DNA of 64,000 nt from contig JAAVWC010000001.1 of the NCBI GenBank assembly GCA_023910675.1, positions 186,001 through 250,000 on the forward strand, read 5' to 3'. Below are positions 33,498 through 42,358 of the stretch, piece by piece. The notes below the pieces were generated by a model that was not told where the DNA came from, did not search any database, and was given only the letters and a program-made list of their open reading frames with translations. The first letter of the stretch is position 1, and every line of letters starts with the position of its first letter. The position numbers were made by a program, and so were the translations under genes. Source of the DNA: Gemmatimonas sp. (lineage in GTDB: Bacteria; Gemmatimonadota; Gemmatimonadetes; Gemmatimonadales; Gemmatimonadaceae).

Positions 33498-36283
33498 ATG
33501 ACGCCTGAGGCCAAGGCCCGGCAGCAGATCGATCTCAAGCTCGAGCAAGCCGGCTGGGTCATTCAGGACATGAAGGACGTCAATCTATCCGCTGCCACCG
33601 GCGTGGCGGTTCGTGAATTCCCCACCGATACCGGGCCGGCCGACTACGTACTGTTCGTGAACCGCGTGGCCGTTGGCGTTATCGAAGCCAAGAAGGATGT
33701 CGCGGCCGAGAACATCACGGTGGTTGAATCGCAAACCGAAGGCTACGCCGCGGCACGGCTCAAATGGCGCAAGGACAAGACGCCGCTGCGTTTTCTGTTT
33801 CAAGCCACCGGGGTAGTCACGCGGTTCACCGACAACGCCGACCCAGTACCACGATCGCGCGAACTGTTCCACTTCTTCCGTCCGGAACAGCTGGACACGT
33901 GGCAGGGCACACCCAATACGCTTAGGCAGCGACTGGCGGCGGACATGCCTCCCCTGCCCGCGGCGAACCTGCGTGACTGTCAGGTGAGCGCCGTGACGGG
34001 GCTCGAGGCTTCGCTGGCCATGAACAAACCGCGTGCGCTGGTCCACATGGCCACCGGCGCCGGAAAAACGTTCACCGCCATCACCTCGGTGTACCGCCTG
34101 CTCAAGTTCGGCGGCGCCAAGCGCATTCTGTTCCTCGTAGACACGCGCAACCTCGGCAAGCAGGCGCACCAGGAGTTCATGGCGTACACGCCCCCCGACG
34201 ACGCCCGCAAGTTCACGGAGCTGTACACCGTGCAGCGGCTGTCGTCGTCGAGCATTGACCCGCACGCGCAGGTATGCATCAGCACCATTCAGCGCATGTA
34301 CTCCATTCTGAGTGGGGAGCCCATAGATGAATCGGCCGAAGACACCTCGCTGAACGAGGTACAGCAGACGTCACGCCAGGCCAAGTTTGTACGCTACAAT
34401 CCGGCCGTTCCGGTGGAGACGTTCGACTTCATTGTCATCGACGAGTGCCACCGCAGCATTTACAACCTGTGGAAGCAGGTGCTCGACTATTTCGATGCCA
34501 GCCTCATTGGCCTCACCGCGACGCCCGACAAGCGCACGTTCGGCTTCTTCAACGAAAATGTGGTGGCCGAGTACAGCTATGAGCAGTCGGTGGCCGATGG
34601 CGTGAACGTGGGGTACGATGTGTATGAAATCGAGACCGATATCACCCAAAAGGGCGCAGCGCTCAAAGCCAAGGAGTGGGTGGATCACCGCGACCGGCAA
34701 ACGCGGACGAAGCGCTGGGCAGCGACCGAAGAAGACAACATCTACACCGGCAAGGAGCTCGATCGGTCTGTTGTGAACGTCAGTCAGATCCGACAGGTGA
34801 TACTGGCGATGAAAACCGCCGTGGAAACGCAGATGTTTCCCACGCGCAAGGAAACGCCCAAGACGCTCATTTTTGCCAAAACGGACAGCCACGCCGATGA
34901 CATCATCAATATGGTGCGTGAGGTGTACGAACAGGGCAACGCGTTCTGCAAGAAGGTCACGTACAACGCCGACGAAGATACCGACAGCATTCTCAGCAGC
35001 TTTCGCAACGACTACCACCCGCGTATCGCGGTGACGGTCGACATGATTGCCACCGGCACCGATGTGAAGCCGCTGGAGGTGCTGCTGTTCATGCGCGACG
35101 TGCGCAGCAAGGGCTACTACGAGCAGATGAAGGGGCGCGGGGTGCGCAGCCTCGATGGCGAGAGCCTCAAGCGTGTGAGCAACAGCGCCGACGGCGCCAA
35201 GACGCGCTTCGTGCTCATCGACGCGGTGGGGGTGGAGAAGTCGCTCAAGACGGAGAGTCGCCCGCTGGAGAAAAAGCCGGGTGTCCCGCTCAAGGACCTG
35301 CTGCAGGGGGTCGCCATGGGCAGCCGCGACACGGACACCGTGTTGTCGCTGGCCAACCGGCTGGTGCGTCTGGCCAAGCAGCTCGACCACAAGGCGCAGG
35401 CGCGAATCACGGACGTGAGCGGTGGGGTCACCGTAGCCGAGCTGGGGAAGTCGCTCATTGCGGCGCTCGATGTCGATGCCATAGTGCAGGAGGCGCTGGC
35501 GGTGGCGAACGCCAAGGGGTTGGGGCGCAGTGAAGACACGCTGTTGCCGGCAGAGATCGAAGCCGTGCGCGCACAGCGGGTCGCCGCCGCCTGCGCCCCG
35601 TTCGATACGCCGGCGTTGCGCAACGAAATCGAGAACGCGCGCCGCGAACGCGAGCAGCTCATCGATCATGTCAATCTCGATCAGGTGGTGTTCTCCGGCT
35701 ATTCAGAGCAGGCGGAAACCCAGGCGCAGGCCACCATTCAGCGCTTTGCCGAGTATCTCGCCGCGCATCGTGATGAAATTGCGGCGTTGAGTTTCTTTTT
35801 ACGCGCAGCCGTACGCGCGTCGCGCGCTCACGTTCGAGATGATCGAGTCGTTGTGCGATCAGCTCAGTCGCCCACCGCTGCATGCTTACCACCGAGCGGT
35901 TATGGAGCGCGTACTGCGCGCGTACAGGCAGGGAAAGGTGTCGGGCGCCGGCACCAAGCGGCAGCTCACCGACCTCGTGTCACTCGTGCGTTTCGCGCTG
36001 GGGCTCGATACGGAGCTGCGACCCTTTGCCGACGAAGGTGGACCGTCGCTTTCAGGCGTGGATCTTCCGGCATAACGCGCGTCGTGGTACCGCGTTCACG
36101 CCGGAGCAGACCGAGTGGCTGCGTCTTATCAAGGAGCACATTGCGAGCAGCTGCCGCATTGGCCGCGAGGATTTCGATTATGCGGAGCTGGCGGACAAGG
36201 GCGGCCTGCAGAAGGCGTGGGGACTGTTTGGTGAGGAGCTAGACGGGTTGATGGATGAGATGAATGAGGAGTTGGTGGCGTGA
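33498..36283 (+). pseudogene. hsdR: type I restriction enzyme R subunit, two single-base frameshifts
   Basis: HsdR is the motor and nuclease of a type I restriction complex. The PD-(D/E)xK nuclease is at residues 49-65 (PADY...IEAKK). The helicase motor follows with GAGKT at 187-191, DECH at 315-318 and LTATP, then EGVVTVD-type helicase C motifs, and an EcoEI-type C-terminal domain. The frame breaks at a T5 run (35796-35800); dropping one T restores SFFYAQPYARRALTFEMIE. It breaks again at GG 36037-36038, where dropping one G restores DEVDRRFQAWIFRHNARRG, and then reaches the stop at 36281. The restored length is 927 residues, normal for the family. Uncorrected, the frame ends at 36242 in unrelated sequence. 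The lesion may be real decay, phase variation or sequencing error. Confidence 0.88.
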
Positions 36284-37788
36284 GCGAGCGAGACGGAGCG
36301 TGCTTCACGACCATAGGTGAATTGGCGGATGGTATCGTTAGTCAAACCGGACCATCAGATCAATTCGTTTACGTAGACATCAGCAGCATTGATCGACAAG
36401 AAAAGACGATCAATAACCCGAAGGTTTTGGAGCCTTCGCAGTCGCCGAGTCGGGCGAAACAGGTGCTGAAGGCCGGAGATGTTTTGGTGTCGATGACACG
36501 CCCAAACTTGAACGCCGTTGCTCTCGTGCCTGATGCACTCGACGGTGCTATCGGATCGACTGGGTTTCATGTGATACGGTCCACTTGGCTTAATCCGAAA
36601 TTCTTGTTAGCGCTGGTTCAATCGCAGGCGTTCATCGATTCAATGAGCGCAGTTGTTCAAGGTGCACTTTACCCCGCTGTTCGCCCGAGAGACATCGAGG
36701 CATTCGCTTTTCGGTTTGAAGTACCTTCTCATCAAGCCCGCATCGTCGCGAAACTCGAAGAACTACTCTCCGAACTCGACGCCGGTGTGGCCGAGCTCAA
36801 GGCGGCGCAGCGGAAGCTCGCGCGCTACCGCCAGTCGTTGCTGAAAGCGGCTGTTGAAGGTGCACTGACCGCCGAGTGGCGCCAGCTGCACACGCCTGCC
36901 GAGTCCGGAGCACAGCTGCTCGAGCGCATTCTCGTGGAACGCCGCGCACGGTGGGAGGCCAAGCAGCTGGCCAAGTTCAAGGAGCAGGGGAAAATCCCGC
37001 CCAAGGATTGGCAGCAGAAGTACCCCGAGCCGGTGAAGCCCGATACCACCAACCTTCCGGAACTTCCGGAGGGTTGGGTGTGGGCGACGCTATCGCAAGT
37101 TGGCTGGCTTGACCGTGGACGTTCAAAACATCGTCCAAGGAACGCGCCTCATCTGTACGGTGGTCCTTATCCCTTTGTTCAAACGGGAGACATCCGTAGC
37201 TCAGATACGTTTGTTTCGAACGTTGATGCAACCTACAGCGAAGCAGGATTGGCGCAGAGTCGACTGTGGCCAGCTGGGGCAATGTGCATAACAATTGCCG
37301 CGAATATTGGCAAAACAGCTATCCTAACGATGGAAGCATGCTTCCCAGATAGTGTTGTGGGATTCTTATCGGGGACGAACGAAGTCTCTATCCGGTTCGT
37401 TGAGTATTTCATGCGCAGCATTCAGCAGCGACTTGAAGAGGAAGCGCCCGCTACAGCACAGAAGAACATCAATCTTGAGATTCTCGAGAGAACGGCTATT
37501 TGCATTCCTCCGAGGAAGGAACAGGATCGGATAGTTGATGCCCTCGAGATCGCACTCGACGATGCGCGAACGAGTCATCGAGCGATTGAGATTGCTTTGA
37601 AAAGGGCCACCGCCCAACGCCAGAACATCCTGCGCGCCGCCTTCGCCGGCGAACTCGTCCCGCAAGACCCCAACGACGAACCCGCGAGCGTATTGCTCGA
37701 ACGCATCCGCGCCGAACGCGAGGCGGCGGCAGCAGCAGCGCGGTCGAGCACGCCCCGCGCCCCCCGCGGCCGTCGCGCAAAGGCATGA
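36280..37788 (+). CDS. hsdS: type I restriction specificity subunit
   Basis: HsdS sets the DNA target of the complex. Two target recognition domains (about residues 10-150 and 260-410) are separated by a conserved helical spacer (LDAGVAELKAAQRKLARYRQSLLKAAVEG); a similar helix closes the protein (SHRAIEIALKRATAQRQNILRAAFAGEL). The recognition domains have lower GC and more varied codons than the spacers, as expected for segments exchanged between strains. The GTG start at 36280 overlaps the hsdR stop (GTGA), and its stop overlaps the yhcG ATG. Confidence 0.92.
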   Translation: MSERDGACFTTIGELADGIVSQTGPSDQFVYVDISSIDRQEKTINNPKVLEPSQSPSRAKQVLKAGDVLVSMTRPNLNAVALVPDALDGAIGSTGFHVIRSTWLNPKFLLALVQSQAFIDSMSAVVQGALYPAVRPRDIEAFAFRFEVPSHQARIVAKLEELLSELDAGVAELKAAQRKLARYRQSLLKAAVEGALTAEWRQLHTPAESGAQLLERILVERRARWEAKQLAKFKEQGKIPPKDWQQKYPEPVKPDTTNLPELPEGWVWATLSQVGWLDRGRSKHRPRNAPHLYGGPYPFVQTGDIRSSDTFVSNVDATYSEAGLAQSRLWPAGAMCITIAANIGKTAILTMEACFPDSVVGFLSGTNEVSIRFVEYFMRSIQQRLEEEAPATAQKNINLEILERTAICIPPRKEQDRIVDALEIALDDARTSHRAIEIALKRATAQRQNILRAAFAGELVPQDPNDEPASVLLERIRAEREAAAAAARSSTPRAPRGRRAKA

Positions 37789-38936
37789 CCGACCTCGCCC
37801 AGTATACCGACCTGCTGTCGGCCATCACCGCGCGCATTCAGGCGGCGCAGACTCGCGCCGTCCTCGCGGTCAACGCGGAGCTGGTGCACCTGTACTGGCA
37901 GGTGGGCACCTTGCTCGTGGAGCGTCAACAACGCGAAGGCTGGGGCGCCGCCGTGCTTCCTCGGCTTTCGCGCGACCTCACCACGGCGCTGCCCGAGGTC
38001 AAGGGGTTCTCCACGCGCAATCTCGACCGGATGGTCGCTTTTGCCCGCGCGTACCCCCTGCCACAGGCATTTATGCCACAGCCTGTGGCGAAATTGGCCG
38101 CCCCAAGCCCCGCGGGGGACTTTTCGCCACAGCCCGTGGCGAAATTGAGCGATAACGCCAGCCTGCTTTGGCAGGTGCCATGGGGGCACCACGCGCTGCT
38201 GCTGCAATCCGTCAAGGACGATGCGACCCGGCGCTGGTATCTGACCCACACCGTATCTGAAGGATGGAGCCGCAGCACCCTGCAAACGCAGATCGCGCAA
38301 GGCGCCCATCTCCGCCAGGGCACCCTCATCAACAACTTCGCCGTCCGGCTTCCGTCGCCACACTCCGAGCTGGTTCAGCAGGCGCTCAAGGATCCGTACG
38401 TGTTCGACTTCCTGACGCTCCAACCCACCTTCCACGAGCGTGAGCTCGAAACCGGACTGGTGGCGCACCTCGAGAAGTTTCTGCTGGAGCTGGGCCAGGG
38501 CTTCGCCTTCGTAGGGCGGCAGTACCCGCTCGTGGTGAGTGAGAGCGAGTTCTACATCGACTTGCTCTTTTATCACCTCAAACTGCGCGCCTATGTGGTC
38601 ATCGAGCTCAAGCGCGGGGACTTCAAGCCCGAGTACGCGGGCAAGCTCAACTTCTACTGCAACGTGGTCGACGACACGCTGCGTCATGCGCAGGACGCGC
38701 CCACCATTGGCCTCATGCTCTGCCAAACCAAGGACAGTGTGCTCGCCGAGTACGCGCTGCGTGGTATAGACAAGCCTATTGGCATTGCGAGCTACGAACT
38801 CACCCGGTCGCTTCCAGCCACCTTGCAAAGCGCCCTGCCCAGTATTGAAGCGCTGGAAGCCGAGCTGCTGATGGCTCAGCACACCACGATGCATACCGAT
38901 AGCCACGACCAGGCCGATGACCGCACCAGTGAATAG
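37785..38936 (+). CDS. YhcG-like PDDEXK nuclease family protein (DUF1016)
   Basis: This 383-residue protein combines the N-terminal DUF1016 domain (LVHLYWQVGTLLVERQQREGWGAAVLPRLSRDL) with a C-terminal PDDEXK nuclease fold (FYIDLLFYHLKLRAYVVIELK), where the Asp and the ELK triad supply the active site. Such genes often sit inside type I restriction islands, but their role is not settled. It is wedged between hsdS and hsdM with overlapping ends on both sides. Residues about 96-122 contain a duplicated PQPVAKL block encoded by direct DNA repeats. Confidence 0.87.
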   Translation: MTDLAQYTDLLSAITARIQAAQTRAVLAVNAELVHLYWQVGTLLVERQQREGWGAAVLPRLSRDLTTALPEVKGFSTRNLDRMVAFARAYPLPQAFMPQPVAKLAAPSPAGDFSPQPVAKLSDNASLLWQVPWGHHALLLQSVKDDATRRWYLTHTVSEGWSRSTLQTQIAQGAHLRQGTLINNFAVRLPSPHSELVQQALKDPYVFDFLTLQPTFHERELETGLVAHLEKFLLELGQGFAFVGRQYPLVVSESEFYIDLLFYHLKLRAYVVIELKRGDFKPEYAGKLNFYCNVVDDTLRHAQDAPTIGLMLCQTKDSVLAEYALRGIDKPIGIASYELTRSLPATLQSALPSIEALEAELLMAQHTTMHTDSHDQADDRTSE

Positions 38937-40392
38937 CGCCTCCCTCGTCCAGAAGGTCTGGAATTTCTGTCACACGCTGCGGGATGATGGCGTGGGCTAT
39001 GGCGATTATCTGGAGCAGCTCACTTATCTGCTCTTTCTCAAGCTCGCGCACGAATACGCGCAGCCGCCGTACGAGCGCAATACACGGGTTCCCGCTGGAT
39101 ACGACTGGCCCACGCTGGCGGCCAAGACGGGAGAGCCGCTGGAGAATCAGTATCTGAAAACCCTTCACAAGCTTGGGCAGGAGCCGGGGATGCTCGGCGC
39201 CATCTTCTTCAAGGCGCAGAACAAGATTCAGGACCCCGCCAAGCTGTCGCGGCTAGTGCAGCTCATCAACGCCGAGCGCTGGATCAGCCTCGGGGCGGAC
39301 ACCAAGGGCGATCTGTATGAAGGGCTGCTGCAGAAGAACGCCGAAGATACCAAGAGCGGCGCCGGGCAGTACTTCACGCCGCGCGCGCTCATCGAGGCCA
39401 TGGTGGCCTGCGTGCAGCCGGAGCCGATGAAAACCATTGCCGACCCGGCGTGCGGCACGGGCGGGTTTTTTCTGGGCGCATACCACTGGCTCAACCGCCC
39501 CGGTACCACCTTGAACAAACGCCAGAAGGAGTTTTTGCGCGATCAGACCTTCGTGGGCAACGAGATCGTGCCGGGCACTCGACGTATGTGCCTCATGAAT
39601 CTCTTTCTGCACAACATCGGCGAGCTTGATGGCGAGCCAGCAGTGGACCGCTCGGATGCGCTCGTGTCGGAACCCAGGCAGAAGGTGGATTACGTCTTGG
39701 CCAACCCGCCCTTCGGCAAGAAGAGCAGCATGACCATTACGAACGCCGAGGGGGAAGAAGACAAGGACGCGCTGACGTACGAGCGGCAGGACTTCTGGGA
39801 AACGACGTCAAACAAGCAGCTCAACTTTCTGCAGCACATCGTGAGCATGCTCAAGGTTGGCGGTCAGGCGGCCGTCGTGCTCCCGGACAACGTGCTCTTT
39901 GAGGGGGGCGCGGGCGAAAAAATCCGGCGCAAGCTGCTGGAGACGTGCGATGTACACACCATTCTGCGGCTGCCCACCGGCATTTTTTACGCGCAGGGCG
40001 TGAAGGCCAACGTGGTCTTCTTTGACGCGAAACCCAAGGACGGACAGGTGCACACCAAAGGGGTGTGGTTCTACGATCTGCGCACCAACAAGCACTTCAC
40101 GCTCAAAACGCGTCCGTTGTCGCCCGATGATCTGCAGGACTTCGTGACCTGTTATCACCCGGCCAATAGGCACGAGCGCACGGAGACGGACCGCTTCAAG
40201 TGGTTCAGCTATGACACACTCATTGCGCGCGACAAGGCGAGTCTCGATCTGTTCTGGCTGAAGGACGAGAGCCTCGACAACCTCGATGATCTGCCGGCCC
40301 CGGCAGTGCTGCAGCAGGAGATCATCGAGCACCTGGAAGCAGCGCTGGCGGCATTCCGCGACGTGGCGGCGGGGTTGCCGGCGGGGCCCTGA
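38917..40392 (+). CDS. hsdM: type I modification methyltransferase subunit
   Basis: HsdM methylates adenine in the target chosen by HsdS. An N-terminal HsdM domain (LVQKVWNFCHTLRDDGVGYGDYLEQLTYLLFLKLAHE) precedes the catalytic part with DPACGTGGF (176-184, SAM site) and NPPF (263-266, catalytic motif IV). The region 355-415 carries the C-terminal conserved segments (LRLPTGIFYAQGVKANVVFF). It starts at ATG 38917, overlapping yhcG by 20 bases, and ends 25 bp before repeat copy 2. The uninterrupted frame means modification is probably retained even if hsdR is dead. Confidence 0.95.
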   Translation: MTAPVNSASLVQKVWNFCHTLRDDGVGYGDYLEQLTYLLFLKLAHEYAQPPYERNTRVPAGYDWPTLAAKTGEPLENQYLKTLHKLGQEPGMLGAIFFKAQNKIQDPAKLSRLVQLINAERWISLGADTKGDLYEGLLQKNAEDTKSGAGQYFTPRALIEAMVACVQPEPMKTIADPACGTGGFFLGAYHWLNRPGTTLNKRQKEFLRDQTFVGNEIVPGTRRMCLMNLFLHNIGELDGEPAVDRSDALVSEPRQKVDYVLANPPFGKKSSMTITNAEGEEDKDALTYERQDFWETTSNKQLNFLQHIVSMLKVGGQAAVVLPDNVLFEGGAGEKIRRKLLETCDVHTILRLPTGIFYAQGVKANVVFFDAKPKDGQVHTKGVWFYDLRTNKHFTLKTRPLSPDDLQDFVTCYHPANRHERTETDRFKWFSYDTLIARDKASLDLFWLKDESLDNLDDLPAPAVLQQEIIEHLEAALAAFRDVAAGLPAGP

Positions 40393-40414
40393 TCCACAAA
40401 AGCAGTCGGGGTTC

Positions 40415-40626
40415 AAACGGGTGGCTGGTCCGGCGGTTAACGGGCCACGGCATTAGCCCTCAGGGAAAAGAACGCAAGGAGAAAGGGGGAAGCGCGGTTT
40501 GGTCCACACCAACCGCAACTGCAGTTCCCAGTGGACCGAACCGCGCTTTTTCCTGTGCGCTTACGTTCTTTCCCCTGAGGGCTAGTGCCGAAAGCCCGTA
40601 GACCGCCGGACCAGCCATCCGTCTGA
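40415..40626. repeat. family 1 palindromic repeat, copy 2
   Basis: This copy has the same end sequence GTGGCTGGTCCGGCGG and complementary right end. The inner arm GCCCTCAGGGAAAAGAACGC pairs with the complement near 40566-40585, and the AAGCGCGGT block is present. It lies 22 bp after the hsdM stop. With copy 1 it brackets the whole restriction locus. Confidence 0.87.
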
Positions 40627-40640
40627 ACCCAAACCGCTTT

Positions 40641-42323
40641 TCAAGCGGCGACTTGCGCCAGCACCCTCTCCACGGCGCCGATCAGGCCGTCCATCGTGAA
40701 CGGCTTCTCCAGAAATGCGGTCCGCATGGCATCCGCATCGGGGACGCTCTGCTCGGAGTATCCCGACATGTACACCACGGGAAGCGCTGGTTGTTCGGCG
40801 CGCAATTGCTGCACGAGTTCACGCCCACCCATTTCGGGCATGCGCAGATCGGTGACGACGGCGTCGATCGTCGCTCGTTTTTCGCGCCACACCAGCAGCG
40901 CGTCGGCGCCGTGTCGGGCTTCGAGCACCGTGTAGCCGCGTCGCTCGAGCATGCGCCGCGCCGCGTTGCGCACGGCGGCTTCGTCTTCGACCAGCAGAAT
41001 CGTGGCCGTCGACGTGCTGTGCGCACTGTCGGGTAACACGGGGGGTGCATCGACCACGCCGTCATGGATGGGGAAGTACAGCGAGAAGAGTGATCCGGAG
41101 CCCGGGATGCTTTCGAGTGTGATCGAGCCGCCGAACTGCTTCACGATGCCGAAGACCGTGGCGAGTCCCAGCCCGGTCCCCTGCCCCACGCCTTTGGTGG
41201 TGAAGAAGGGCTCGAACGCGCGGAGGCGGGTGGCTTCGTCCATCCCGTGTCCAGAGTCGCGGACCCGCAGCCGTACGGCAGCGCCCGGCGGAACATCAGG
41301 AATGGCCTGGACGTCGTGCTCGGTGAGCTCGACCTTGGCCGTTTCGATCTGCAGGGTACCACCGTGTCCCCGCGTCCCGTTCGCGGCCGTCAGCATCGCA
41401 TCCCGCGCGTTGACGGCGAGATTCATGAGCACCTGCTCCAGTTGGCCACGGTCGGCACGGATGGAGGGGAGCGCGGTATCGAGGTGCACATCGAGCACGA
41501 TCTCCTCGCCAATGACGCGTCGGAGCATCGATTCGGCTGCACTCACGACACTGCTGAGGTTCACGGGTTGCAGCGACAGGGCCTGTTTACGGCTGAAGGC
41601 GAGCAGTTGTCGCACCAGTTCGCGCGCGCGTTCCGTGGCGTGCGCGATTTCCTGCAGGTCTCCACGCACCGGATGCCCGAGCGGAAGATCGGTGCTGGCG
41701 AACTCGAGATTCCCCGTGATGACCGTGAGCAGGTTGTTGAAATCGTGCGCGATGCCGCCCGCGAGTTGTCCCACGGCTTCCATTTTTTGCGCCTGCCGGA
41801 GCCGCTCCTGCAGCTGCTCATGCAGCTGCTCGCGCTCGGGCTCGGGCTCGCTCCGGTGACGCGCGGTCATGTCGAGCACGGTCCCGACCAGCTTTGTCGC
41901 CCGCCGTCCGTTGACCGCGTCGGCAAAGAGCGCCCGAGCGCGTACGGCCACAAAGCGTCGCTCGCCGGCCGGCGTGGTGATGTAGTGCTCCGTGGCGAAA
42001 CGCCCACCACCGCTTGGCTCGAGCGCAGCGGCCACCAACCGGTGCGCCTGGTCCCGGTCGGCAGGATCGAGCAGCGCGAGATAGCGCGCATACGTCATGG
42101 CGGCGTACGGCGGCACGCCGAAAATCGTACAGCAGCGCTGGTCCCACGACAACACACCCGTGGAGAGGTCCCAGTCCCACAGCCCGACCCCGGACGCATC
42201 GAGCGCGAGCTCTAGGCGTGCCTGATGATCGGCGCGACGATCACCGCCGCGGCGCTTCTCAAAGAGGTTGGGAACGACGAGGTCCCCTGTCGAGGCAGTA
42301 TCCACGACAGGGGACCTGTGCAA
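40641..42323 (-). CDS. cytoplasmic PAS hybrid histidine kinase with receiver domain
   Basis: Domain order: PAS (LELALDASGVGLWDWDLSTGVLSWDQRC), a Glu/Arg-rich coiled coil (EPEPEREQLHEQLQERLRQAQK), HisKA with His in GGIAHDFNNLL, HATPase (NLAVNARDAM, DSGHGMDE, GQGTGLGLATV) and REC with VVTDLRMPEMGG. No membrane helix is seen, so it senses an internal signal or binds a ligand through PAS. TTG 42323 or GTG 42305 are the only in-frame starts before the PAS domain; both lie next to or in a 13-bp perfect hairpin, and a GATAAT -10-like box overlaps the first, which favours GTG 42305. Confidence 0.85.
   Translation of the reverse strand: MHRSPVVDTASTGDLVVPNLFEKRRGGDRRADHQARLELALDASGVGLWDWDLSTGVLSWDQRCCTIFGVPPYAAMTYARYLALLDPADRDQAHRLVAAALEPSGGGRFATEHYITTPAGERRFVAVRARALFADAVNGRRATKLVGTVLDMTARHRSEPEPEREQLHEQLQERLRQAQKMEAVGQLAGGIAHDFNNLLTVITGNLEFASTDLPLGHPVRGDLQEIAHATERARELVRQLLAFSRKQALSLQPVNLSSVVSAAESMLRRVIGEEIVLDVHLDTALPSIRADRGQLEQVLMNLAVNARDAMLTAANGTRGHGGTLQIETAKVELTEHDVQAIPDVPPGAAVRLRVRDSGHGMDEATRLRAFEPFFTTKGVGQGTGLGLATVFGIVKQFGGSITLESIPGSGSLFSLYFPIHDGVVDAPPVLPDSAHSTSTATILLVEDEAAVRNAARRMLERRGYTVLEARHGADALLVWREKRATIDAVVTDLRMPEMGGRELVQQLRAEQPALPVVYMSGYSEQSVPDADAMRTAFLEKPFTMDGLIGAVERVLAQVAA
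42280..42317. promoter_or_regulatory. hairpin over the kinase start region
   Basis: AGGTCCCCTGTCG (42280-42292) and CGACAGGGGACCT (42305-42317) are exact complements with a 12-base loop. The structure covers the candidate GTG start at 42305, so in mRNA it could mask translation initiation. There is no U-tract. Confidence 0.5.
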
Positions 42324-42358
42324 TTATCGTACTGCCCGGGTGGGCAGGGCTGAACGGT

